Source: Asparagopsis taxiformis
Lineage: Eukaryota; Rhodophyta; Florideophyceae; Bonnemaisoniales; Bonnemaisoniaceae
NCBI GenBank assembly: GCA_030407315.1
Contig: JALQPE010000284.1
Span: 19,821 to 83,820, forward strand
Direction: 5' to 3'
Length of the DNA stretch: 64,000 nucleotides
Position 1 is the first letter of the stretch; every line of letters starts with the position of its first letter. Both the position numbers and the translations under genes were made by a program. Of this stretch, positions 1 to 11,690 are shown piece by piece. The notes beneath the pieces were generated by a model that saw nothing but the letters and a program-made list of their open reading frames with translations, was not told the origin of the DNA and did no database searches.

Positions 1-9
1 GGTCTTGTG

Positions 10-17
10 GAAATGAC
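10..17. repeat. 8-bp target-site duplication of hAT element (left)
   Basis: GAAATGAC directly precedes the left terminal inverted repeat. The identical octamer directly follows the right terminus at 2471-2478. Confidence 0.93.
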
Positions 18-2470
18 TAGGCCTGTGCATGGTCCGACTGGATTCCAGTCCGGACTAGTCCACCTCCTTGTGGTTCCTAGATTCGTCCAAATGCATCTGA
101 ACCCGTCCGATTAAATGGGAATAAGGCAGGTCTGCAGTCTGAGAAACAGTGTGAAGACTGTACCGAGGTCCGGTCACTTTTTTTGGTGAACCAGTCTGGT
201 CCGTATCCATTATAGCATAGAACTGGACCGGACTGGTTCAAAACCCATACGGACCCTGAAGTTCAAATTTGAACGTGCCCAAGACATCCATACTCTCTCA
301 TTCCACGTATTTCCCTCTCCAAACAAACTGTTCGTTCAATACTGTGGTTTTCCTGCATTGCACCATGGATAAGTCCGCGAATGATTCTAGCATCGAAAGC
401 CGCGCTCTGGTAGAGACGCCATCCCTGCAGTCTCAGGAATCGACTAGAAGAGGAAATCAAGATTCTGCAACCACGAAGAAACGGAAGTTGAGTTCGGTTT
501 GGAAATACTTCACAGAGTCTGCAAATGGGGAGGAAATCAGACAAAAGTGCATCAAATGCTCCACATCATTTAGTATCAACAGTGGTGTGTCAACGCTGAC
601 CAGACATGTGCGTAAGCATGGTTTTCTACTTGATAACCGTTAGAAAACGTTCAACAGGGATGGGTCATTGGCAGAAAAATTAATGCTCCCACGAGCAGAA
701 CTACAAGAGTGTGTTTTTACGCAACTATCTCTTTGGATTGTGAGCAGTTTAAATCCATTCTCCGTAGTAGAGAACGTTGAATTTGTTAAGCTCCTGAAGC
801 TATTGAACGAAAATGTCGATGTACCTTGCAGAACGACAATACAGAGGAGAATTGATGGGATGTACGAAAGAAAGCTCATCCACATGAAGGCCGCCCTCCA
901 AAAAGTTCCCGGAAAATTTAGTTTGACCACTGATGCATGGTCATCTCGTATCTCGTGTATACAAAGGATACATGGCCATTACAGCACATTGGGTGGACAG
1001 TAACTGGTTTCAAAAGGATGCCTGCTAGATTTTTTCCGTTTCCCTACTCCGCATACGGGTGACGCTACTGCTCAGATCCTGTTTAAAGCCATTGAAAAAT
1101 GGGACTTGCGCGATTCCGTAGGATCGGTAACAACTGACAACGCTAGTGATATTTGCACCGGTGTGCGTATATTTCATGCGAAACTATACGATGGAAGAAG
1201 AAGTTTTGTACCTCTGCAGGACTTTCATGTGCGTTGCATGGCACATATTATCAACATTGCAGTTAAAGATGCTTTATCATTGATATGTAGAGAGGTAAGC
1301 TCTGTAAGAACAATTTTGAATTTATTAAGGGCCTCTGTCAAACGGCGTGATACGTTTGAGAACGTTGCAATAGCTCTTGGGGAATCGAATGCAACACTTC
1401 CTGGGATAGATGTTGATACAAGGTGGTCGTCGACTTTCAACATGATGCAGAAAGCGTTTGAAGTGAAAAATGTTTTAAATACTGTTGTCAGTAACATTCC
1501 AGAGCTTGCGGAGTGGTCAATTACTGACTCGGATTGGCTCCAATAGAGGAAAATATGTGACTTTCTACAGACTGCAGCTGCTCTGACCGAAAATCAGTCA
1601 GGTAAGAAATATGTCACGTTGAATGTATGTTCGAAGGGATTCAAGCTCCTTTTGAGAAATTGCAGCTCTGTTATTGATGAAAATGACACTGTTTTGAGAC
1701 CAATCGCCGAAAAAATGAAGATGAAACTTGAGAAATATGAGAGTTTGGTGTGTTCCGACATAGCCTGTTTGGCGAGAATACTTGATCCTCGTTTTCCCAA
1801 CGACATTCTACGGGATAGCGACATACTACGGCGTTATGTACCAATATCAACTGGCTCCAGCAATTCATCCGGAATTCAAGCGGGTGGAAGTATTTCTAAA
1901 TCACTCTATGACCAACTATGGGATGATGAAGATTTTTGTCTTTCCGGAACGTCTGATGACGAAATTAATCGTTTTCTGCAGGCAACAAATGCAGGGGATC
2001 GTTTAATTGACCCACTAACCTGGTGGGGAAATAATCAGGGTAGATTTCCTTCTATTGCAACGCGAAATGTGCTAGCTATTCAGGCCTCTTCTGTACCGAG
2101 TGAGAGCACTTTTTCTCTAGCAGGTATGATGGTAGATACTAGCAGGTGCTCGCTAAGTGACAGATCAATCAAGTCTTGCCTACTTCTGAATTCCTGGAAT
2201 CGATATATGGAGTAAAGGGTAGTTCAGTCCATGAGACTGCGGTCTTGCACGGTTCGGTCCACAATAGGGAGCCGTCAGTGAGGTCCTTTCTGAGGGTTCA
2301 ATGTCCGGTCCAAATCCTTAGTGAACGTATGTATCAGGACCGCAGTCCCAATTCGTCAACGTGTCTGAGACTGCAGTCTGTTTCTGGCTAATCATTGGAC
2401 TGTTCAAGTTCAGTCCACTATTCGTATTCTAACCAGATTTCGGACCAAAGTGGGACCATGCACAGGCCTA
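18..2470 (+). mobile_element. hAT DNA transposon, complete ends, decayed gene
   Basis: Both ends are visible. The sequence TAGGCCTGTGCATGGTCC at 18-35 is repeated in inverse orientation at 2453-2470. The 8-bp direct repeat GAAATGAC flanks the element at 10-17 and 2471-2478, and an 8-bp duplication is the hAT signature. Subterminal DNA on both sides is rich in short GGTCC/GGACC motifs, as expected for transposase binding sites. The single internal gene has the BED-finger to dimerisation-domain order of a hAT transposase but is broken, so this copy is not autonomous. The intact ends mean it could still be mobilised in trans. Confidence 0.93.
269..2215 (+). pseudogene. hAT transposase, broken
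   Basis: The remnant starts with a basic region and a BED-type zinc finger (WKYF...C-x2-C...H-x4-H around 500-615). It continues with the RNase-H-like core: TTDAW near 920, DNASD near 1136 and CMAHIINI near 1235. It ends with a hAT dimerisation domain (SSVPSESTFSLAGMMVD near 2085). One frame runs from 269 to 2215 but is interrupted by TAG at 641, TAA at 1001 and TAG at 1544. Between about 945 and 1015 the family-typical reading (YKGYMAITAHWVDSNW) lies in another frame, so there are also at least two compensating frameshifts. The product would not be functional. Only one gene is expected in a hAT element and no cargo is seen. Confidence 0.9.
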
Positions 2471-2478
2471 GAAATGAC

Positions 2479-2810
2479 TTTTTTAAGAAAACTTCTATAG
2501 ATAATTTCTACCAGAAATTTAATTTAGGGTTAGATGGACATCTGGAAAGTTGAAGACCTCCACCCGGCTGAAGCTTAAAGCAGCTCCCAGCGGCCGAAAA
2601 ACAACGTGGGCAGAGTAGCTACACTTGGTAAAATCTATCTTTTCTCCCTTCCACTATTCTACAGCTTTCCTCCACAACTGCCACGTACAACATACTTGAC
2701 TCCATTCGTCTTGTCTTGAGATCGCCGACGGTTCTGATGACAGGCTGTCTTGTATTAGCATCCTGAAACAGACAATGGCACCGTAGTAGTTGGAGACGAA
2801 ATTCTCCTTA
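2479..2810. other. Unannotated flank between hAT and repeat family
   Basis: No ORF, repeat or RNA signal recognised in this stretch. Confidence 0.4.
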
Positions 2811-3303
2811 TAGTAACGATTTACCTGGAATCACTATTAAATTTCTATTGTATTTCATGGTCGCTGAAAGTCTTTCCTAGCCAATAGACCCGTTTTTCTT
2901 CATAGTTACATCCAAAATTCAACCCCCAACTACCCAATAAAAAAATTCAGCAGCAGCGAATCTCATAATCTACTCGCCCACTTGGCACAGTACAGTACGC
3001 TACTTTACGAAATACTCTAACACTACTGGCTCCTGTGGCCACACGATGCACACATGGCATGCTTAGTTATATTTTGCCGTGTGCAGTGCAACTGGCCTGC
3101 CATCTGGCCTGGCAACCACTGCACATGGCCGGCGCAGTAGTGTACAGTGCAGCTTCAGCCAGGATAGTGTATCCACTGAGTGCACTGTACGCGAGTGCGA
3201 CACTATTATCCTGTACAATAAAAGTGTATCCTACGCATGGTAGATTAGTGAATACAGTACTATAGGGGCATAATACACTAGAAAATTATGTGAAGGTGTA
3301 TCG
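2811..3303 (+). repeat. Dispersed repeat, diverged copy 1
   Basis: This stretch aligns by eye along nearly its full length with 5689-6165 and, inverted, with 31340-31816. The alignment starts at TAGTAACGATTTACCTG and includes the shared block CAACCCCCAACTACCCAATA. Divergence from the arm copies is clearly higher (many substitutions) than between the two arm copies. It could be the 5' part of the Helitron family that follows, because a GC-rich GAA hairpin occurs downstream of the arm copy and also after the Helitron gene. That link is inference. Confidence 0.75.
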
Positions 3304-4078
3304 CACCATGCAACGCTCCATGCAATGTTGGTTGTGTTGCACACTGTACTAAACGGTAGGCTGCACGGTTGTTTCGAGACCTCCACGTCTCTGTTGCGAG
3401 CGCGTTGCGAGCGAAGCGAACATCTTTCCGGGAAGGAAATTCAGTGCACGAGCAAGTCGGTCCGTTGCTGTGGCTCTCTGGCGCGCCGGCGGGTGGGAAA
3501 CGCCTTCCGTCGATCAGTCCGCGGTTGCTGTAGGAAGATACGCCCCCCTCGAACTCCTCACTATACCCGAGTACTGTGCCGAGTCACACACTACTCGGGG
3601 AAGGAGCAGCTCAACGGGTGACCCCTTTTGACACGTACGAGTACAGTAGAGGACCGTGACTGTGGACCACCGGGGAAAGTTTCTTTAAGTTAGTACCCGA
3701 CCCACAGTCGTGGTCCAAACCCGCTCCTGAGAAGGGAAACTGGAGGAGCACAAGTCCTGGTCTACTTACAGGCAAAACCGGGGGTTACTCGTACCCTCAG
3801 AGTGCAAACTCAAAGTGTTGAGCTGGGTTGCAAGACCCCCACTGGCCGCAAGAAGGAGTAGCGTCCTGAGGCACAAAGCGAACGAACATTGATCAAAATG
3901 CCCAACCCGACAACAACACCAGAGAGGGCTTCACGGGGCGGAGCACAGGCAAACAGCGGCGGGCGGAGGTGCAAGAAGAGGAGCTGGGCGTCCCCGTTCT
4001 GTGAATCGCCAGGATGGTTCATCGGCGCATCAACCGAGCAGCAGAAATGGGCAGCGACGGAGGGGATAAGCAGTCACC
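3304..4078. other. Region upstream of the Helitron gene
   Basis: No conserved domain recognised. A short open frame at 3889-4086 encodes a basic, Cys-containing peptide directly upstream of the Helitron N-terminal piece in another frame. It may be a frameshifted start of that gene, but I cannot show this. Confidence 0.3.
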
Positions 4079-5354
4079 GTGCCTGAGCCGGACGAAGGGA
4101 ATATGCATGCTGAGGGTGATCATGTATCTGTGGGACCTGCCGTAGAGGCCGTTGAAAACGAAGGAGCTGGAGGAGTAGATGAGATCCAGCCGTCAGGGAG
4201 GCCCGAAGTCGATCGCGTGAGACTCACTGGAGTAGCTGAACCTAGAAGCAGATCCTTTCCAGTTCACTACGTATGGGATTCTGGAGCGCCTAGGTCGACT
4301 GGAACTACTAGAGAACGTTGCTGTGGACGATGTGGCAGTCGTTCGCATACCGTTTCGAGATGTCCATTGACTGATTGGACTCTACGCGTCCTGTACTGCA
4401 AGTTCTGTGGGTCAATCCTGTTCGGAAAAGAGTCGGAAGGTGTATGCTGTGGCGGAAGCAGTAGATTTGCTGGGATCTCATTCCGACGACGCCACACGAA
4501 TGAGTCACTCAAAGAGCTGTACTCATGGCGATCTATGCGCAAGAGCTCCGTGCAGATTAATTCTCTCTTTGCTACTGTCTTGACATTCATGGACATGAAG
4601 TATGTAAGAGGCGGAGGTCCATCATTCCTACATCTCCACGGAAATGCCGCAGTAGCTCTCCCACTGAAGGACAACAACCGTTACACCTTTCTGTGGTCAA
4701 GCGAATTAGGGCCCAGCTTGCGGCAAAATGACTATAGGTCCTCACTGATTAGGAATGCAGTCGTTGACGGAAGTGTTATGCACGCTGTACGAGTTCTCTA
4801 GCGGCATATGGACCCGAGGCCTTCTATAATGCGTGAATCTTATCGTTCACTGTTTCAAAGAGGCAGTTCCTTCACTGAATTGCAGACAAACGTGCAAGGA
4901 AGCGATGTTGAAATATCTCCTGACTCTGTCGGAAGTGATGGCATCTCCGTGCGGAACTTCACAGGGAGACACGTTGGAAGCGTAGAGACCGAAAGAGCAA
5001 GTGGTCCACTCGATGAAGAAAACCCAGGAATGCCAACATATCTACAGGCGTACACAGTTCAACAGAATGGTCTTTTCTCGACCCAAACGCCCATGGCACA
5101 ATTAGTTGGAGGGAGTGACACAACGAGGGAAGAAGGAGGAGGAAGAGTTGTAAAGTACCGAACTCTAAAACCCTCTTCACGAATCGCCGAAAAAGGTGCA
5201 TTCCCGCTTCTGTACCCCTACGGAAGAGACCAAGAGCCGTTTGATATGGATGTCTACCTGAGGGCAAAGAGAAACCCTTCGTCTTCTGGAGATGAAGTGA
5301 AAAAGAAGCTGGAGCGAATGACCTGGGCGGAAAATGTCAAAAGACGCCTTTATA
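4079..5354 (+). pseudogene. Helitron protein, N-terminal part
   Basis: The piece begins with an acidic leader followed by Cys-rich zinc-binding motifs (CGRCGSRSHTVSRC, then CKFCG and CCGG) near 4318-4450. It continues with a Helitron-like N-domain ending FPLLYPYGRD and a LERMTWAENVKRRLY stretch. The FP.L.P.G and tryptophan-basic pattern is typical of the region just before the Rep domain. TAG at 4799 interrupts the frame. The first codon in the frame is GTG, so the true start may lie upstream or in another frame. At 5355 the gene is cut by the terminal inverted repeat of element 1; the gene resumes at 32157. Confidence 0.8.
5349..5354. repeat. 6-bp target-site duplication of element 1 (left)
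   Basis: TTTATA lies immediately before the left terminus ACACTGATTTCCAG. The same hexamer lies immediately after the right terminus at 32151-32156. With one copy removed the Helitron frame is restored. Confidence 0.9.
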
Positions 5355-5688
5355 ACACTGATTTCCAGTAATTCAGAAAAAAATATTTATATCAGAAAAG
5401 TTCAAAAGTCTGGATTTATGTTTGCTGTTGGTAAAGGGCTAATTGGAGCCTCATTCTAGCGGGTGGATATGATTTGAGCGCTTTTTGAGCTTTTAAACAG
5501 TTTATATGGATTCTGTTCTGCCTCAGTTGGTATCATGACGATGGGACACGTGTCCTATATGTTGTGGGTAGCTTCTGGACAAGCTGCAATCGGTACGCAC
5601 TGCGAGAAACTAAAGAGGACAGCTGTCTCTAGGAAGCGTTCACTTCATGAGTGCACAATGCCTAGCTCAAAGGTAAGCTTCTTGTAGT

Positions 5689-6165
5689 AACGATTTACCT
5701 GAAATCGCTATTAAATTTCTGCTGTATTTAATGCTTGCCGAAAGCCCCTCCCAGCCAATCGACTCGTTTTCCTTCATAGTTACATCCAAAAATCAACCCC
5801 CAACTACCCAATAAAAAATTCAGCAGCAGCGAATCTCATAATCTACTCGCCCACTTCGCACTGTACATTACGATACTTTACGAAATACTATGGTCCTACT
5901 GGCTCATATGACCACACGTTGCACACATGGCACGCTCAGTTGTACTTGGCCATGTGCCGTGCAACTTCCCTAGCAACCGCTGCACATGGCCATTTCAGTA
6001 GTGTACAGAGAAGTAGAGGGAGAATGGTGTATGGACAGGGTGCTCTTTCTGCAGTTGCGACACTATAATCCAGTCCTGTAAAAGTGTATTCAAGCCTAGA
6101 TAGAGATGCGAATACGGTAGTTATGAGGACATGCTACACTACCATAGTATGTGAGAGTGTATGGG
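5689..6165 (+). repeat. Dispersed repeat copy 2 (left arm)
   Basis: This is a homologue of 2811-3303. It is followed by a hairpin with a 7-bp GC stem and GAA loop at 6248-6264, also present downstream of the Helitron helicase at 62631. It may be a non-autonomous Helitron carried in the arm. Confidence 0.7.
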
Positions 6166-6431
6166 TATATTGGAATGGGAAATATTTGGGGATTGCGAGC
6201 CAAGACTTGCCTGCTCTGGCAAATACAATTCCGGCCGATCGGATACACGCGCGCGAAGCGCGCGCCAGTGCGTAGAGGGTACTTTTCTCGGTTCAACGAT
6301 ACGCATGAACAGGACATATCTCCAGATTCTTTGTGAAGATTATGAGATATCATGGCGACATGAACGCTAAGAATGTCCACTGAGAGAAGTAAGCGTATCC
6401 CAGCACACTCAAATATACGCCTCGTGCACTG

Positions 6432-8241
6432 TTGAGACTTCCCGAAAGCACGCCGGTTCCCTGGGAGCAGCTTCGCGAAGTGGAGGCCTTTATCACATCA
6501 CGAATGTCAAACGATTTGTTAGCCAAGTTTCGCATGTTCTCGAACAAGTCTCACAGGCGCAACGGGGCAACAATGATGGGGGAACGAAGCGTGCTTGTCG
6601 TCATTTTCGTCGCATAGGACTGCCAACTTGTGACGATGAAGAACCTCCGCTCCATTATCTGGACCATGTCAAGAAACTTGAGTCACTGGAGGCGATCTGT
6701 ATGGAGCTTTACGCCGACCGCGAAAATAATTCTGTGGCAGATTGTTGTTACGAATCCAAGCCCTTGCGAGACACTCCTTTCACCAACAGCCTTTCATACT
6801 GACCTTTCTACCTTGTTCTCTCAATCATGGCTACTCTCCACCGCGCAGCTCCTCAACTGCTTCCCGACACCATCGACTAATGTAGCCAACGTCAAATGCT
6901 CACAGCGGAACTATTTCTATCTTTCATCAATGAGTTTGTTATACTACAAAGGTCCTCAGCGATTTGTTACTATATGGCTCCAGATTTGAACATGTTCAGC
7001 ACAGTGATATTAGCGGGCGAGAGCTAGACGAAGGTGATGGTGATGGGAATGAATTGGTGAATGGCCAATATTCTCTGTCTTTTTGGAGATATGACTATGT
7101 GCTATGTGAATTGCAAAGTGGATTAGTGGAGTAATGTCACCCATTTTAACCGGGAGCGAATATGTCGAGGTGCAACCATTGACAAAACAATCGTCAGCAA
7201 GAATCGAGGTGGAATGGCGCGACTATAGCTCGATGGAGGGCCAAAGCGGCAGTGCAGATGTCTCACGGACGGTCCTCACATCTCAATTGATGAAGGGATG
7301 ATAATGTAATCGTTCATGGTCCGATTGCTGTAAAGTCGCCGCTTCGCTCCCATTATGTTTGCGCGATTGCCGTACAAGCATGACGCCAATCTTGAGATTT
7401 TACCACTGGCAAGATTGAATGGGCAGTATACAACTATTTCACCTCTCAATCAATTGCAGCAGGAAGGATTAGCACCCATCGAACAAGCATACGACAATCG
7501 TCGCGAGACGCTGAATCGGATCAATGAGCATCTACTATGTCAGGGTGCGTTGAAAGAAATGAATGTTGACTTTGTGGACAATTGTGAGTGTATTTGATTG
7601 CAGTGCATATGGTTGAGGCGCTCAGGAGAGGCACTGACTTGTACCATAACCAGTATCCTTATCCGTGGTATGAAGCTGAAAAACGCGGACTATTCGCGAA
7701 CTAGGTGAACTAATTGTACATCTACCGGCACTGCTTTATTCTTTCGCTGAGAAGATTGATTACTCAAGTTGAGTGGAACCCTTCGTCTCATCGTGGATCG
7801 CAATGTCGCTAACCAAATCCCATCGAAGAACAACGTGAATGTACCATTCAAAGACATGTCTCACTCGAACTGCTGTGGTGTGATGAGAAGCCTTCAGTTC
7901 TCGACGTTTGTTATTTCCACCCATTCTATTGTACTGTCTGCAGGGGGATTTTCAAGATTTAATTGATTCATCCGTGCAAGTCTGTTAAGATGAACTCGTC
8001 CAGTGTCGATATTCTTGTCACCGCTGCACACAAGTCGCTAGTATCCAAACTGTCCTTGCTTTCGGCAAATTTTTCAAATGATCAATATGCTCCGGGAAGT
8101 GAAGAAGGTACCTCAACAGAGTTTTGGATTGATATCGCGTTGCGCTGGGGAGACTATGATTCGCATACCGCTGAAAAGTATTCCAGAGCAAAATTTCACG
8201 ACTATGAGACCGACGACATGACGATAGATATGAAAGTCTGA
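6432..8241 (+). pseudogene. Decayed coding remnants in left arm, function unknown
   Basis: Several short frames follow one another with frame changes. One begins MRLPESTPVPWEQLREVEAF at 6432 and appears to continue in a second frame through GLPTCDDEEPPLHYLDHVKK near 6620-6680. Another at 7355-7597 contains LARLNGQYTTISPLNQLQQE, and a third lies at 7963-8241. None gives a recognisable domain. Because both arms carry the same broken frames with almost no differences, decay preceded arm homogenisation. The mirror copy is at 16800-17368 and 29834-31074 on the minus strand. It may derive from a captured or older transposon gene. Confidence 0.45.
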
Positions 8242-8824
8242 CAGGATTGCTGATCGCAGCGATCGCGGCTGTCGACATTGTCAAAAGAAAAAACAAGCGA
8301 TAGAGCACGCAGAAGCGACTAGGCGCATCTGGGATAGTCTTCATTAGACTTTGGGGTGGGCAGGAGGATTATGACACAGTCTGGGTCGATCACTGCAAAT
8401 GAGAAGGCATGAATGTACATCCCACGCGTGACGACACAACTCCTCTTTGTATGCCATTACTAAGGTACAAAGATGAATTGTCTAGCGTCATACCTGACGC
8501 GCCATCGGTGCGTCTTACATACTCACTGCTGCAATCTAACAGTTTCGCTCACGTGTAAAGACTTCATCCACCATACGATCGAACCTAGTTACATAGGGCT
8601 GGTGGTGTGCTCACGCGATGTATTTTTTTCCAAAGGGCTTTGTAGGAATGCCAGAGGTGAATTGGTGTCACAAAGAGATGTGATGTGTAGCATAGGTGCG
8701 GCGTCTGCTTTCTTTGCGCTGAACGACCAAACCATGACTTCCCATCCCGGCACCACGCACGCATATATCCGCCGTGCACATCCTCACCTCTTATGAAACT
8801 CGTCTCATTGTTACCAGCCCATCT

Positions 8825-8992
8825 ATGGATACTGCAAAATCTACGCCTCGCTTCGAACAACGCCAAGCGCGTTCGAGATCGCCGAGCGCCACTGCTGATT
8901 CGGACGATGGTTCAGCGCACATTTCTAATCCAGATAGCGATTCTGGCGTATCTAAACCTGCTCAGTTTCCTAAGAGATTGATGCACAACTAT
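8825..8992 (+). pseudogene. Truncated 5' end of a gene at inner edge of left arm
   Basis: An ATG opens a Ser/Arg/Asp-rich frame (MDTAKSTPRFEQRQARSR..., then an acidic DSDDGS tract) ending in FPKRLM just where arm homology stops. The right arm has the same start on the minus strand (16216 down to 16049). Both copies break at the same point, so the rest of the gene was lost when the arms formed or the central cargo was inserted. Function unknown; a low-complexity, SR-like N-terminus. Confidence 0.5.
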
Positions 8993-9050
8993 TTTCATGG
9001 ATCTATGAATGTGCTTGGAAAAGGCTGAGGTCCACTGCAGAGGCAGTCCT

Positions 9051-11690
9051 TCAGCTCAGGCATTGCCGTATCTTATTTATTGTACGAGTTCCAATCTTGT
9101 TAGAACTTGAAAGCCGATGGAAGTTTACATGGACACTCTCCACGGGGACTAAATCGACCCAAGGTACACTACTGTTCCCCTTTTGTATGAATGAAGGTGC
9201 GTAAGACCCTGAGTATGCTGAGGTCCCTTTCCGCAATTCCCACCAATGCACTTCCAGCTTAGATACATTTCCAGCCTCGCTCCGCACCACATTTCTGATG
9301 TTTCCGAGCCAGAAAGGAAGGATAGCTGACTGTTGCTCTCCTTTCACTACCACGAATGTATTGATTTCATATTCGAGATCCTGGAAGGCTTCTGCTCTAT
9401 CATGGTGATCTCTTTCTTCGTTATAGTCCTCTCCAGTGTTGTCAGTCCTGCAGATAGAATTTGCGAGTTCAAAACATTCTCGAAGGTTCCAATGAAATGA
9501 GATATCCCTAGATTGATACACTTGGTCCCTTAGATGTCTCAGTTTCTGCATTTTTGCCGGGTCATTGATCCGTGTCTCTTCAGATTGAAGTCTCTTATTA
9601 ACCTCTATGTAGTTAGAAGGAGCAACTACTGAGGTGGGTGGGGTCTTGTGTAAGCTAGGAACAGACTTAAGAAAGCCTGAATCGCTGTCATTCTCTAGAA
9701 GCGGTATCCAGTCGTCGTCACTGTTAGTCTTCACACAGCACTTTGTACGGAAGTATCTTGTCGTATTATTAATATCTGAAGCATTTTGTGTCGCAAACTC
9801 TGGAGAAAGCTCAGAAGATGTGTGATTAAACTTGAAATACCTAAAGCTAGTGAATCGCTTCACTTTCTTCAAGCAGTTATCTTGTTTGCACAGGCCCGAG
9901 AAATTGATGATATTGGACATATTGTTGACAACAGGAGAGGGTGTGTAGGCAAGCTGGAGCTGTCTCATCAAGTCCTGCATCGTAATTGCGTCGTTTGTAC
10001 GTAGGCGTCGTGATGTACAACTAAATGTTTGGTCTATATCGGTGTGAGTATGCCCGATTGGTAAAAATGAAGCGTGGACTTCTCTGAAGACACCCCAAGA
10101 GAAAAGAGATTCTAAATAAGCAAGCAAAAAGCTGTTCTTATTCTCTCGAATACAGTTATCAAGCTGTACGTAGAGCACAGGTGGGAGCGATGGATATGAA
10201 AGTGTCTTCATTTGAATAGTACGGTGCAAAGCTTCGATAATATGATTTGCCCCCGTCTCAAACTCCTCTGTGAGTGTGTAAAGTGATAAATGCTTGACAC
10301 TACCATGTTCCAATACCCCTACGAGCTTCACCTTGAGAGAATGACCTTTTGTATTCTTCGTTGAGAATGTAAAATGTGGAAGGCCGAAAGACGACTGGTC
10401 GGCACCGTCAACAATCAGAGACATGTACTGCGAGGGGTATAAGATAGATTGTTCGCATTTTCGCAAATATTCTTGTCTCTCACGTGAAACCATTTCATTA
10501 TGTTTACGCTTCGCTTTCAGCACATCTTCTGATTTTCCCTTATCGGTCCCAGCCCGGTTCAGGGCCGAGCGGAATGACTCACACTCATGGCAGATGGTAA
10601 AGCGATGGACTTTTCGGATCTTGAGGTTTGGAACATAAAGCTTCCATGTCTTGTAGAAATAGATTCTTGAAGGTGGCTTGGAGTTGTATATTTGCTCGAA
10701 CTCTGTCTTGAACCAGTCATACACTTGCCCCTTCTGGAAGAAAGGCAAATGGTGTTCTGCAGAGTCGGGCATTTGGTCTCCAGTACTTTCCGACAGTCTC
10801 TTTAGGAAGGTAATGATCCTCTCCCTGCCATCAGCCACAGTGGTTCCACCAACTCCAGTTATACGCATAGTTTTTCGACTCATGGGTGTTCCCTTTACAG
10901 AACATTGAAGATCAGTAGAGAAACCGAAACATTTATCAAGGAAACGGCTGCAAACGCGATTCTTGTTAAAGTAAAATGCATTGGTGCTGGTGTCGAGCAT
11001 CCTCTGAAGATAATTCCTCCTTTCATACTGTTTCATCAAGAGAACTTTTGAAAGTTGTGACGCCAGGAAACGTTGGTCAACTTTCTGAAGACATTTTATC
11101 CTTTTACAGCACTTTTCTTTGGTGAGTATGTTCATCAAATGACTCTGGTCGTCACCACGAACTTGAATTGTGTGAGAAAATGGGATGATTAAATCCCTTC
11201 CAATCCCTGTTTCCTTTGCTTCCTTCTTCCGGCGCTTCCGCAAGTCCGAATCCTCATCTTCTGCAGGAACCCTAGCCTTGAACGAGTACTTTCTCTTTCC
11301 TGTTTCGACATTGAAAGGAGGGTAATGTGGGGATTTATTGAGATCGTTCTCTGTACTGTCATTTCCCTCATCAATCGAATGTTCATCCATGCAGTTTTCA
11401 TGCGCAGCTGATTCGAGCTCATCATATGTGGGCGAGCAGAAAAGATCATAATTCTTGGGGTTCGCAAAATAACTTTCAGAGAGCTCATCATAGTTAGCTT
11501 CCGAGATTGACATTGTAGACCCCTCTGATGAAGTCATGTATTCATCTGAACCGTGTAATAGATGCGGCAAGAATGAACGACAATTGTTCAATTTATGAGA
11601 AACTGGTTTCTGGGAGTTGCACAGTTCTCCGAGTGGGGATGATCTATATCGTTCTGTGGCTGAATATTGAATGTATGTTAACGGAAACAT
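9051..11690 (-). CDS. Transposase candidate with DUF7869-like core and BAH-like tail
   Basis: An intact frame of about 879 codons. I chose the ATG at 11690 because the frame upstream to 11735 has only a TTG. An acidic, Ser-rich N-terminus with basic patches (RKRRKKEAKE) is followed by a core with SLIVDGADQSSF, YVQLDNCIRENKN (near residue 509) and SFLPIGHTHTDIDQTF (near 547). This D...DN...GHTH.D.D pattern fits the DUF7869 family of RNase-H-like proteins found in transposon contexts. A C-terminal part (about residues 777-865: FVVVKGE..., FWLGNIRNVV, WVDLVPVESVHV) has a BAH-like layout, and the transposase-like protein at 54433 has a similar one. It lies divergent to the methyltransferase gene. 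Catalysis of transposition is inference. Confidence 0.75.
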   Translation of the reverse strand: MFPLTYIQYSATERYRSSPLGELCNSQKPVSHKLNNCRSFLPHLLHGSDEYMTSSEGSTMSISEANYDELSESYFANPKNYDLFCSPTYDELESAAHENCMDEHSIDEGNDSTENDLNKSPHYPPFNVETGKRKYSFKARVPAEDEDSDLRKRRKKEAKETGIGRDLIIPFSHTIQVRGDDQSHLMNILTKEKCCKRIKCLQKVDQRFLASQLSKVLLMKQYERRNYLQRMLDTSTNAFYFNKNRVCSRFLDKCFGFSTDLQCSVKGTPMSRKTMRITGVGGTTVADGRERIITFLKRLSESTGDQMPDSAEHHLPFFQKGQVYDWFKTEFEQIYNSKPPSRIYFYKTWKLYVPNLKIRKVHRFTICHECESFRSALNRAGTDKGKSEDVLKAKRKHNEMVSRERQEYLRKCEQSILYPSQYMSLIVDGADQSSFGLPHFTFSTKNTKGHSLKVKLVGVLEHGSVKHLSLYTLTEEFETGANHIIEALHRTIQMKTLSYPSLPPVLYVQLDNCIRENKNSFLLAYLESLFSWGVFREVHASFLPIGHTHTDIDQTFSCTSRRLRTNDAITMQDLMRQLQLAYTPSPVVNNMSNIINFSGLCKQDNCLKKVKRFTSFRYFKFNHTSSELSPEFATQNASDINNTTRYFRTKCCVKTNSDDDWIPLLENDSDSGFLKSVPSLHKTPPTSVVAPSNYIEVNKRLQSEETRINDPAKMQKLRHLRDQVYQSRDISFHWNLRECFELANSICRTDNTGEDYNEERDHHDRAEAFQDLEYEINTFVVVKGEQQSAILPFWLGNIRNVVRSEAGNVSKLEVHWWELRKGTSAYSGSYAPSFIQKGNSSVPWVDLVPVESVHVNFHRLSSSNKIGTRTINKIRQCLS

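Larger units (their letters stand above)
5355..8992 (+). repeat. Element 1 left inverted arm
   Basis: The arm matches, in reverse complement, 16049-17368 plus 29834-32150; the split in the right arm is caused by the Gypsy insertion. Identity is close to 100 percent by eye. The inner boundary falls at GATTGATGCA(C/A)AACTAT, where the two sides diverge. The arm contains a dispersed-repeat copy (5689-6165), a GC hairpin with GAA loop (6248-6264), frame-broken coding remnants (about 6430-8250) and the truncated start of a gene at 8825. Confidence 0.92.

Noticed and set aside
641..1546. Reassigned stop codons in the hAT gene
   Set aside because: Three in-frame stops in one frame tempted this, but at least one is bypassed by a frameshifted family-typical reading, and other genes in the window use TAG, TAA and TGA as ends. 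Decay is simpler.
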